64,000 bases of DNA, from contig JASJZC010000001.1 in NCBI GenBank assembly GCA_037178855.1, positions 3,472,001 through 3,536,000 on the forward strand, read 5' to 3'. This stretch comes from Oscheius sp. JU75. Lineage: Eukaryota; Nematoda; Chromadorea; Rhabditida; Rhabditidae. The notes below the pieces were generated by a model. It was not told the DNA's origin. It did no database searches and was given only the letters and a program-made list of their open reading frames with translations. How positions within the stretch are numbered: position 1 is the stretch's first letter; each line of letters starts with the position of its first letter. Below, piece by piece: positions 30,567 through 40,277 of the stretch. Both the position numbers and the translations under genes were made by a program.

Positions 30567-30912
30567 ATGACCGGATTTAATTCTTTATTCTTATTAGCCT
30601 TTCTTCTTGTCATTCGCTATGATTATACATAACCGTTAAAAAGTGACACAGTTGGTGAAAAAAAAACAAGGAAACTGCAAAAATCGGCTGCCAAAAGCGA
30701 AGAAGGTAGTTTGTTTTTGTCTTTATTTCATAATCAGAATCTTGCAGGAACATCATCATCGTCATCACATTCAAATTCCTCGATTGGGCTCGTCGAGCAA
30801 GCCTCGTGACTACGTCAAACCTACATTCACCTTGGCCCCACCACCTCCAATGTCCAATTTGGCCAGGATTGTTCCTGCACCGTCTTCTGTACCTCCTCCT
30901 CCTCTTTCCTAG
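30567..30912 (+). CDS. Possible small secreted peptide (His/Pro-rich, 86 aa)
   Basis: I recognise no family. Three exons join with every junction in phase 0: 30567-30608, 30652-30705 and 30748-30912. The introns are 43 and 42 nt, the usual size here. The product begins MTGFNSLFLLAFLLLV, which reads as a signal peptide or anchor, then a basic stretch (KKKQGNCKNRLPKAKK), a histidine run (HHHRHH), a middle part SSSKPRDYVKPTFTLAPPPP, and a proline-rich end (PAPSSVPPPPLS). The single Cys and the basic KK sites could suit a processed peptide. Weak points: the first donor is GTCATT, not a strong site, and the reading without intron 1 stops after 21 codons. Exon 3 alone looks convincingly coding. It is divergent from chs. 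It could instead be the last exons of a gene with a different 5' end. Confidence 0.38.
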
Positions 30913-31099
30913 GTTCCCTTTCCTTTCATTCTAGTCCTTATTCGTCTCATCATTTTGTTACGGGTCTCCCCTTTTTTTTCTCTTACGAGTTCCTTCCCAG
31001 TATATAGCTTTGCTTTGTGATAGAACACTGCTACGTGAGAGTTATTCAAAAAGAAACGCACAAAGTCGGGTAACGTGTGAACTTTAATTCTATTCTTTT

Positions 31100-31540
31100 G
31101 GTAATAGTTCGGCAGGCGGCTCGGTTCATTCAAACGGCTTTTCGCGCACATTTTTGAATTCGGCGGGATTTTGAAATCTTCTTCTCGTTTACGATTCCTA
31201 TGCCTTTTCACTGCTTTTCTCAACGTTTTGCCTTACCTTTTATGTCTTTTCTTGCTCTCTTCAAGTAATATAAACTAAAACTGCCTTGTATAATGATAAT
31301 TGACACCTCTCGGTTGACCAACAGACGGGAGCAGATTGTACCAACGAAGAATAAGGCAATCTTGGTTTTTATTTCTTGAAGCGAACAAGAAAAGACATAA
31401 AAGGTAAGGCAAAAAGTTGAGAAAAGCAGTGAAAAGGCGTAGGAATCGTAAACGAGAAGAAGATTTCAAAATCCCGCCGAATTCAAAAATGCGCGCGAAA
31501 ACCCGTTTGAATGAACCGAGCCGCCTGCCGAACTATTACC
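31100..31540. repeat. Inverted repeat, 166-bp arms (foldback/MITE-like)
   Basis: The left arm 31100-31265 and the right arm 31375-31540 are reverse complements with about six mismatches in 166 bp; the spacer is 109 bp. The arms carry no protein domain. The structure fits a foldback or miniature inverted-repeat element, or a transcribed hairpin. It sits between the 3' ends of the possible peptide gene and smd-1, so a read-through transcript from either side would form a long duplex. Confidence 0.85.
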
Positions 31541-31667
31541 ATTCTTTTCTCTAAATGCCGTTGACCATTTTTGTGTTATTGCCATTAAAGTTTTTTTTTG
31601 TTACAAGAGCTTTATTACCCAGAAAACCAGAACTAAACCCAAAAAAAAGTATATCGTCGTCCTCTTG

Positions 31668-33066
31668 TTAGTCGGAACGTGAGCCTTCGTCGTCGTCAGA
31701 CGAGTCGAAGCAGTCGTCTTTGCGGGTGAAATGAGCGTAGACGAGAGTCTCCTCTTGGAGACGGATGAACTGAACATTTGTGCGGCGGTAACCCGGCAAT
31801 TCACGCTCCCACAACTGCTGTTGGGCGTCCTTTCCCTTGAGGGAGATGTTGTTGGCGAAGACGGTCATCAGCAGCTTGCCAGGTCTAAGTTTTTGTTTTC
31901 TTTGAGAAATAGGGGATTGAAAGACCTGAAACAGCGAAGGACTTTCTGTGTCTGTTTGTAAAGACACATCGAGTCCTGGTTGGTTTCGAAGGAGGCGAAA
32001 CTGAAGTCCTTTTCGGGAGTGACATGGATGGTCGCGTAGTGGTCCGATTCGTCGTCGCGGTAAGCATTCATCGAGTAGCCACATGGGTCGAAGAGCTCCT
32101 CGTGAATTGACATGTCTTTCGGAAGCAGCTGGTCGATCCCAGCTATCTGAAATCTTTGATTTCTCAAGTTCATAATCGGTTCCGTGGGAGAAACCTCAGT
32201 TTTGAGAGAATATATTGCATTTGGTGTTACTTTTGTTGCTCTCAATGAGAAAAAGACGATAGAAAAGCTTGCATAGGCATTTGAACACTTCCTAACATCC
32301 TGAACTTTCGGTGCGGCGCGTTGTCTTCTGTCGTACGCAAGATCGCAATGGGTTTTATACTCGAATAACGGTTAACTTTCGCAACTCGACCTATATAAAG
32401 CGATCAAATAAAGAAATTCAAAGGATTACCCACCTTGGTGCAATGCTTTCCGTCGTCAGCGACCTCTCGAGTATAAAGACGAAGGACATCGTGGTGCAGA
32501 TCAGTCATCAGAATCTCGAGAGTTCCGTCCGGAGTCACCTTTCGGTCGGCAGGCATCTGCTTGTGCATGGTGTACAGATACCAACGGTCGGATTTCAGCG
32601 AGCCGAGACAGTAGGCTTGTCCGCCTTCGAAGAACGAGTCGAGGTACTCGACCTCGGAGTCGAAGTTGCGATGAACTGCTGGCTGAAGCTCGGGACGCAT
32701 AAAGTTCTTTCGCGAGTAGTAGACACTCTCGACTTCCTCGAGACCAGCAAAAGTGCTGGCCAGTTCGAGAATGACCGGGAGAGCCGTCAGTAGACGAGTG
32801 GTACCGCAGGTCTTCATGATGAGACGACGATCCGAGATGAAGAGACTGCTCTCGGAGAGAACATAGCTGTCTAGACCCTTTGAATGAGCCGAATGGAGAA
32901 TCTTGCATCTGGCCACATCGAGCATCGAATCGATTTTGTGACGGGGAATGTCACGAAGAGATCCGGAGCCAGTCTCAGTAAACCAAAGCTCGAGGAGTTT
33001 CTCGGCTCCCTCGAAGAAGTACTCTTCGACAGAAGACACAGTCTCGGTGGCGATCACGGAAGTCAT
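31668..33066 (-). CDS. smd-1: S-adenosylmethionine decarboxylase proenzyme
   Basis: Makes decarboxylated SAM, the aminopropyl donor for spermidine and spermine synthesis, in the cytosol. It is a proenzyme that cleaves itself to form a pyruvoyl group. The cleavage motif YVLSESSLF is present, placing the pyruvoyl serine at about residue 73 (Ser68 in the human enzyme). Other family blocks are LIMKTCGTTRLL with the catalytic Cys, YYSRKNFMRPELQP, AYCLGSLKSDRWYLYTM, and the C-terminal FDPCGYSMNAY and HVTPEKDFSFASFETN. Three exons: 33066 to about 32432, 32146 to about 31926, and about 31886-31668. The ATG is directly preceded by an ATGTTCAG acceptor, so either a leader or a 5' UTR exon is spliced to it. 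A minus-strand AATAAA (31611-31616) lies 52 nt after the stop. The C-terminus is acidic (DSSDDDEGSRSD). It is complete and looks functional. Confidence 0.95.
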
Positions 33067-34774
33067 CTGAACATTTTCATTTCCTGCTATATTCTGTTCT
33101 GATACCTCTGTTCTGCTTGACAGGAAAGAATCAACCGAAAGAAGATCAAAAGAAGGCTTGAAGAGGAATGAAGGACTCGGACCCGCTAAGGAGGACGACG
33201 ATAGAGAACGAGGATGAGGGTCTCAGCTCCTGGACCCATACAATCCTGAAATACGGTCTTCCCGAATAGTCTCTATCAGACTTTGTTGTGTGATGGAACT
33301 CACTATTCTCAATAAACAACAACATATTTCCTTATCTGACTACTGTTCCTTTCCCTTTTACACGTCCGTCTTACGATATGGTAGATCCGAATAGCTCTAT
33401 TTGCCCAGTTTTCTGCCTCTGCTGACCTCTACTAGTCAGCGAAGATGGTGCTTGAACTCCGGACGTTCAGTCTTGGGAGGGATATCTTCAGCCCAGAGGA
33501 ACAGAAGAGAATAGGGCGGACGCGGCGGAACCGACTCGACCGACGACTTCTTGTTACGCACCTGGATGGTTGCGATGTGGTATCTATTCGTTGTTTAGAT
33601 CAATCAAACAGAATACTTACCCTCGTGAGCTGTGACGCGAGGGTGCTTCTACCCTAGCCTCTCACAGCACTTGGAGGTCGAGAAAGGACGAACAAAGGAG
33701 AAGGAAAGAGAAGGGAACGGCTGCTGAAAGTTATGTTTGCTCGAGAGAGAGAGAGAGAGTTTAAAGAATTGAAAAAGAGACTATGAGGTCAGTAAGACTG
33801 GACGAAAGGACATTTTGCTGCAGACTGGGAGCTCCGGTTATCGCGAGACGACAGATCGTAGAAATGAAGCTTTTCATCGACATTTTTTAAGATAAGAGAG
33901 TTGGAAGAGAGGCGCACTGGTCTATGGTGTGACTCTTATACTCCTCTATACAGATAGTACGAAATAACTATATGACCAGTGAGAGATCTTATGTTTGTGG
34001 AACAGCCGAACTTCGAACACCCTCGAGGCGTATAGAGGTAAGGGCTGATCGATTTGCCGCCTAGGAAGAAAAATGTCTGGACCGAAAAAAAAAGAAGAGA
34101 GAGCTAGAACGAACGAGCTATTGAAGAGAAGATTGGAAAGTTATCAGAGGTGGGCGGGGAGATGGGAGACGGTCAACACACTGGATTGCAACAGGTAAGG
34201 AGAAAGGAACAAGCTGTGGAAAGGGTAAAGAAGACAGGGGAGGTTCATACCAGTTAATATGCCTGGCTAGAAGTTGGAGGAGTTAGACAACTATGACTGA
34301 CTGGCTGACGTTCCCCTTTGTACTTGCTTATCTGGACTTCGATCCTTTGGACATATATGGTGAGCCAAATGTTGATAACTTTCAATCTCTTTGTATTAGG
34401 CTTCAGCAGATTGTACAGTGCAATTGAGTCTCATGCTTGTGAGCACTCGGGGTGAAGTTAGTGGGTCAGGAAAGGCCAATCGGGAAAGACCATCAACAGA
34501 ACGTGAATGACACGGGGAGCATTGTGAAAGAGCTTCTGATAAGGGTAATTGGTATCTTTTTCGGGGTCGCAAGTACACTTTTTATGGCTGGAGCCAGTAG
34601 CAGGCAGAATACGGAAGTGAACTTATTGGATAAACTGCCAGAGTATAAAACTACAGTTGCACGAAAACGCTTTGGTAGAACATCAAACCTCATTTAGTTT
34701 GATCTCTAGACGAAATCTAACAAGAAAAGATGCAGTAGTCAGTTTAGTCAAAGTCGCGTTTAACAATAGTTTAT
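33067..34774. other. Gap between smd-1 and the SH2-kinase-like gene
   Basis: 1.7 kb that should include the smd-1 promoter and 5' UTR. A (GA)n tract lies at about 33744-33760. No gene is supported. Confidence 0.5.
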
Positions 34775-37115
34775 TCAGAAGATTGCATCGGTGTTGTTAT
34801 CCTTGTCGATGACGCGGTTCTTCATCTTGGTACAAGTCCACTTGTGAGTGAACTTCTTCGGAGCATCCTGGGCCAGGAACTGTTCGATCGTCTTCTCCGG
34901 TCCAATGGTCGCGTCAAAGAGCAGCTGACGGAGCATCGAGTACAGATAGTTGAAGGTGGGTCTCTCCTCGTGCACCGTCCTCCAGCACATTTGCATCATG
35001 TCGTCCAGATAGGTCTCGAGCTCGTCGCCTTCGGCCGTCTTCATTTTGCGCTCCGAGCCGAAGAACTTAACCAGATCGTAGACACTGTTTAATTTGGGCT
35101 CTTCAAAAGAGTACGGAGGAAGACCAAAGTGGACGAGTTCGAAGATGAGACAGCCGTAGGCCCAGACATCGCTGATAATGTCAAAGTGTCGATAGCGAAG
35201 ACATTCGGGAGCCCACCAAGGCCACTCGAAATCCGTCATGTCCACATAGCCGACAAACTCCGGGTCCAGGAAAGAGTAGGGAATCATGTAGTCGGTAATC
35301 TTAACAGCCATCGTGCCCAGATGCTCGGCGTAGACACAAACATTGGCAGCACGGAGATGACGATGACAGAGAAAGTTCTCCTCGAGGAAGCGCATGCCGC
35401 CGGCCACCTGGTAGGCAATCTCGAGACGAGTTCTCGGCGAGATCCACCAGTCGTCGTAGCGTCTCTTCATCAGCAGACGATCCAGAGGGATGCCGTTCAG
35501 ACCCTCGTATGCAATCCAGTTCTCCTTGTCCGTCTCGCCGTAGGCCACGATGTGAGCCAAAAAGTTGTGACCCTGACGAAACCTGGTCGACTCCAGATCC
35601 GCCTTGATTACCTCCTTGTGTGCTTTGACGTAGTTCGAGCCGTCGGCGTGATGAATACGTCTGTATAACTTTGGTTAATGAAAAACCAAAGGAAACTCAC
35701 GTCATGTCCTTCTCGAAGGCCTTTCTGTTGAAATTCTTGATCAGCACCCTCACAGCTACCGGACTATAGCGACCATCGAGCATAAAGTAGGCCCTCTTGG
35801 TGATATCTCTCTTGGCCGATTCTCCTTTCTTACTGGCTCCCTCTGCACCTTCGTCGAACTCGCGTCTCTGGACCTGGATCTTCCACTTGATCGGATGGTA
35901 GGCAGTCATTGGTTGGCCTTCCTTCTGTCCAAGAACCAATTTGAATGGCTCTAGCTTGTAGCCGGGACACTTCATCGGGTAGAGCATTGGTCTCGGACTA
36001 CTGAACGGCGTCATGTTCACGTCGGCCGGCAAACGAAGCACCAGATTCGCCTTGTTCTTCTTAGCCGGAGCCTCCTTGACTGGCAGAGCGTTCGTGTAGT
36101 AGTAGTCGAGCAGTTTCTCCAGCGAATTGAACTTCTTGCCGCTCTCGATGAAGAAGTCGCCTTGCTCGGAACGACGAATCGTAAAGTAAAGGAATCCATG
36201 CGGAGGACAGGCCGGCTGCAGAGGCAACATGTCGTACTGCTGCCGACGTTCGTGTCCGAGAGTCTTGCCGAATCGCATGTTGTAGTATTCCGTTTCGCGC
36301 CATTCGTGCCAGATCTGATCGATGTCGCCGGTCATGGTACGGACGAGAAGACACAGCTCGGACCATTCATTCTCCTTCTGCCATTCTGGAGGCTGACAGA
36401 CCGCATACTCGCCATGATGCCAGCTGACAGCGTTGAAGACACCAGCAGCTTCCGGAGGCGTAACTCGGCCCAGCCACCAGCTGGAAGAACAAGATTGGGA
36501 AGCGCTTCACTTTGAGATAAGTCTGTTGCCCATAGATCGAACAAGGGTGTCTGAAAAGTTGCTTGGTCTGACCAACTGTTCTCAATATACCATGATTACG
36601 CATAGAACAGTGCTGTGTTCTATTACATGTATAAGGCGGAACGCGTGAAACAGCAAAGCTAGAGCGCAAAGTGGCTAAGGTGTACATGGGTCAGAAACAG
36701 GGACAACGTAGACTACCATTCTACTATTGTACCCTACTGTTCAAAGAAAACCCTACCTGCCAGTTCCAAGACGCCAGTCCTGATAGGCGAACCCCTTCAC
36801 GACCTCCTTCTCGAGATCGGTTCGAATCTCATAGGGAGCTCTCGGCTGCAGATATGCGATTGGAATGAGTCCTCCTTTGGCCGTCTTGACGAGATAGCTG
36901 ACATCAACCTTCTGTCCAGACGGTGTGGTGACAGGAGTAGCGGGGACGACTTCCTTCACTGTGACTTCGACTCCGGCTTGATCGATCTTCTCGAATTCCG
37001 CCTGGGCGATCGGCCATCGGACGAGGAAGGTCTCCTTCGGCAGATGAACTCTCGGCTTCGTCCTCTTCTCGAAGTCGTCCTCGTTGAAGACCATCCTTCC
37101 CGCGAGAGCGTTCAT
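34775..37115 (-). CDS. SH2-domain protein with a tyrosine-kinase-like pseudokinase domain
   Basis: Three exons (37115-36757, 36480-35701, 35660-34775) encode 674 residues. Residues about 1-119 are of unknown fold. A divergent SH2-like domain follows: WWLGRVTPPEAAG (from residue 121), LCLLVR with a candidate phosphotyrosine-binding Arg167, then FLYFTIRR and KFNSLEKLLDYYY. From about residue 350 to 640 is a tyrosine-kinase fold, but the catalytic residues are changed: the VAVK lysine is Arg364 (VAVRVL), the HRD aspartate is His (HRHLRAANV, 479-481), and DFG is DYM (503-505). The catalytic-loop Asn486, the W..APE motif (WPWWAPECL) and SDVWAYG are kept, so the fold should be intact. Nematodes have a very large set of Fer/Fes-like SH2 kinases, many in the germline; this looks like a divergent member with scaffold or allosteric function. 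The polyadenylation signal overlaps the stop (TGAATAAA), giving a very short 3' UTR. Family placement is good; ligand and partners are unknown. Confidence 0.85.
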
Positions 37116-37670
37116 TGATCGAGTATTCTTTATTGGAAGTTCACCTAATTAGCAAAGTTTCGGCCCTGCAAAGTTGTGTAAAAAGTAAAAATTTTTACTG
37201 GTTGCTTCAATTTCACAAAGTTGTTATTCAAAGAAGTTGAATAAAGAAGCGTTTCCTGAAGAGTTCAAAATAAAAAACTCCCACCTGATAGTTTCTCTCT
37301 ACTCTCTGAACAGCTCTGGTCAGATCCTGAAAAGAGTGAAACTTATTCATCCGTAGTCTTACCCTATCCAAGTAATCCAAAAGGTTCCAGACTCTTGACC
37401 TGCTGTCCCCTCATTTCTTATCTCCTCCCATGTTTTTCCCGAGAAGGTGTGTAATTATGATGCCACTCTCTCCCCTATTCTCTCAGACGCAATCTCGCAT
37501 CGATCTCTCGCCTTTCTGACCCTTATAGCTTACTCTTTGTTGTGAATAGGATTCCATGACAATTGCTGATAAGCAGCGTCATCTTGCCTCATTTTTTCTT
37601 TCAAAAAGGCACGATTTCGGATGATTTATGTTCATTCTTCCCCCATTCATCAGTTTATTCTTCAGTGAAA

Positions 37671-38215
37671 ATGTCCCGAATAATGGACATGCAACGGATT
37701 GAATGTTTTTCTTCCGCCCACCGTCTCCATTCGCCGAAGCTCTCGGACGAGGAGAACAAGAAGACGTACGGAAAGTGCAACAATCCCAATGGACACGGTC
37801 ACAACTACACCTGGAGAGTGAGTACTGAGTTTTCTGTCCGTCCAAACTGTAGGTGGTACTTCGAGGAGAGGTCGATCCAGTGACCGGCATGGTTTTCGAC
37901 TTGGCCGAGCTGAAGAAGGCGATGGCCGAGGTCATGGACATTGTGGATCACAAGAACTTGGACAAGGATGTCCCTCATTTCAAGGTTTTTTTTAGTTACG
38001 AGTCCTGGATAGGAAAGCTGGTCATTCACTGAAAATCGTAACAAGATTTTCCCAAAGTATGTAAGAATTTTTAATTTCAGGACCACGTGAGCACATCGGA
38101 AAACGTCTGTATCTACCTATTCGATGAGCTCAAGTCCCGTCTCTCACATCCTGAACTCCTCCACAAGTGTATACTAGAAGAGACGAACAAGAACATCTTT
38201 TCCTACTCGGGTTGA
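37671..38215 (+). CDS. ptps-1: 6-pyruvoyl-tetrahydropterin synthase
   Basis: Converts 7,8-dihydroneopterin triphosphate to 6-pyruvoyl-tetrahydropterin in tetrahydrobiopterin synthesis, the cofactor for aromatic amino-acid hydroxylases. Three exons (37671-37817, 37853-37984, 38081-38215) give 137 residues against about 145 in the human enzyme. The zinc-binding histidines are in FSSAHRLHS and NGHGHNY; the catalytic Cys is in [26 protein letters not shown] and [10 protein letters not shown] are the usual core blocks, and [11 protein letters not shown] and [11 protein letters not shown] end the fold. The ATG follows TTATTCTTCAG by 5 nt, consistent with leader trans-splicing. Intron 1 is only 35 nt. 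The next gene starts 84 bp after the stop, so this is probably the first gene of an operon. Confidence 0.95.
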
Positions 38216-38299
38216 ACTGTCCCCCACATTTTCTCCCTATTTGTGCAGCTGTCCTCTTATTCCGTCAGTCCAGGCCCGCTTCTCTCCCACGGGTCACTA

Positions 38300-40150
38300 A
38301 TGCTCGTCGTTCTGTCTATTTTACTCGGCCTATTGCCCTGTCTCCCGCTTGCTCAATTAGGTATTTTTGCCATCCTTTCATGGATACGAATAAACTGTTG
38401 TAGAAATCAAGGCATGTTGTGGTTTGAACTGCGCAAGTTTCACTCGGCCAGAGGATCTTTTCGGGACAGCCTGTTGTGGAAATGTCCCCTACAATACGTA
38501 CAACGATTTGTGCTGTGCTGGGACGGTCAAGCAGAAGAGAAGTGGCGGAAGTATAGCTGAATTGTGCTGTGGCACAGAGGTTAGTTTTTCTCTGCGAATA
38601 GTACAGAACTCCTGCAAAAACAGTCTCGTCAGCTGACAATCCCTTCTTTGGATGAGCCATCTTTTTATGGAACTTTTGTTGTCTTTGTTTGAGCAGGTGA
38701 CCGCTCGGGGATGACTATTGATTCGGATTTCAGAAGGGGAGAGAAGGATTAGTCATTTAAAGAAAGTTTTACTGTTAGGAAGCCCAAGCCAAAGTTAGGG
38801 TAATCAAAACAAAAGACTGTGTCTGTTACTCTCTCTCTCTTCTTCCAGAGAAATGAACTTTTCAATTATATCCCTTTTTGTAAAAACTGTAGTGGACTCT
38901 GCTCGACAAAAAAACCGCATATCGGCACGCTCCGCGCGGTTACCGTAATTTTGGGGCACCCTGTATAACGTGTGCTCGGCAAATTGGCTAGAAAAGAAGT
39001 TTCCATTTGTAACCAGCTGCCGGCGGCAGCTTCGCAGCCCTTTGGCCTTTGCTTGTCAACTTTTTTGGGTATTAGTGTGGACACCATGACAGACGACGTC
39101 TTCGACGGCTTCGCCGTTCTTTTGCCATCAGTTTACATTGGCGGCTGCGCCGCTTCGTAGTTAGAGAAATCTCCTAGTGGCTTTACTGTGAAAAAAGCCA
39201 AGTTCTATAGCGCACCCAAAGTTGACTTGTCAACTAACTTAGGCAATAACTATTTTTGAACAACAAAACTTTTGGACAACTAATTGGCTCGCTTCTGTTT
39301 CGTGGCCACGGACAAACAAACAAACAAACAAACAGACAAACAAAGAAACAGTACGCCACAGAAATCATCGCGCTTTAGATAGTAGAGATCTGTACGCACT
39401 ATTAGTCTCTTGGTCAGATTCTGTCGAAATCAGACGACTCTTTTCAGATGAAGAGATACATAGTTACAGTGACTAAAGTTACAAATCACTATAGCCTCTC
39501 TACTTTTTTCAACTTTCAAACTTTTTCTATTATCCGAGAGGTAGTCAGATCTTGGAAGGATTATTACGATGTCTTTTTGGGTCACTCTGGAAGTGCTATC
39601 CACACATTACTGTTAGAACGAAGCTGAATCAGTGACCAGAAAGTCTTCTAAACTATCCTTCAGGTACTCCGCTATGATCAGACCTGTTGTGACGGAGTCG
39701 TGCATAATGTTATCAACGGAGACTGTTGTGGGAAGGCCGTCTACACTAGAGCCGAGAGCACCTTCCTCTGCTGCAATGGAACTCTTGCTCGGACCTCCAG
39801 TTCGACAGACATCTGCTGTGGCGGTGAGGTCTTCGACGGTGGAAGGAACCAAATCTGCTGTGGAGCACAGGCAAGAGTTCGTTCGAAACGGTACAGAAGA
39901 TATTCAGGTTTTTGACAAGACGAGTTTCGACTCGTGTTGCGAGCGAAACAACCGCTCTTTCGAGGCGTACAGCAGTCAGCGACAGTTCTGCTGTGATGGA
40001 GCCCAGCCTAAAAATGCCAATCTGTCTTGCTGTTACATTCGTGACGCGCTTGGAAAAGCCACTCCTCAATCCTATAACTTCCAAAGTCTCTGCTGTCGAT
40101 ATCCCTACGATCGGTTGTACTCGAAAAACATCGACGGGACATGCACTTGA
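38300..40150 (+). CDS. Secreted galaxin-like double-cysteine repeat protein
   Basis: Four exons (38300-38360, 38404-38579, 39664-39876, 39908-40150) give 230 residues. The start MLVVLSILLGLLPCLPLAQL is a clear signal peptide. The rest carries 13 CC pairs at regular spacing, for example CCGNVPYNTYNDLCCAG, CCGKAVYTRAESTFLCC and CCGGEVFDGGRNQICCGAQ. This is the galaxin repeat, first known from coral skeletal matrix and seen in various animal extracellular proteins; disulfide-linked dicysteines are thought to set the fold. The first exon junction splits the Glu codon and the others are in phase 0. Intron 3 (39877-39907) is only 31 nt and is needed to keep frame. Intron 2 (38580-39663, 1.08 kb) holds an interspersed repeat. 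It lies 84 bp after ptps-1 with a CCGTCAG acceptor between, so it is probably an operon member. A matrix or cuticle role is inference. Confidence 0.8.
39010..39389 (+). repeat. Interspersed repeat, copy A
   Basis: About 380 bp inside intron 2 of the galaxin-like gene. Its reverse complement recurs at 46025-46499 (copy B), and its right end (CGCTTTAGATAGTAGAGAT) recurs with changes at 58210-58244. It contains a (CAAA)n tract at about 39312-39348. No coding capacity is seen; it looks like a non-autonomous dispersed element. Confidence 0.8.
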
Positions 40151-40277
40151 ACTTGTCGTTAGAATATGGCCCTGTTTGTATATTCCAGAGTAAATTATTT
40201 TCCAAAAACGAATCGATCCACCCGCGTAGGAGTAGCTTCTCGTCTTATAAGGCCACTTTGATCGTCAGTCTCACTGA

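Noticed and set aside
32311-32793. 160-codon plus-strand open frame
   Set aside because: Antisense to smd-1 exon 1, which carries the proenzyme cleavage motif.
35129-35668. 179-codon plus-strand open frame
   Set aside because: Antisense to the kinase-like exon, which has clear motifs; a mirror frame.
36805-36825. GGTTCGAATCTC text resembling a tRNA B box
   Set aside because: It lies inside the first exon of the SH2-kinase-like gene, with no cloverleaf arms around it.
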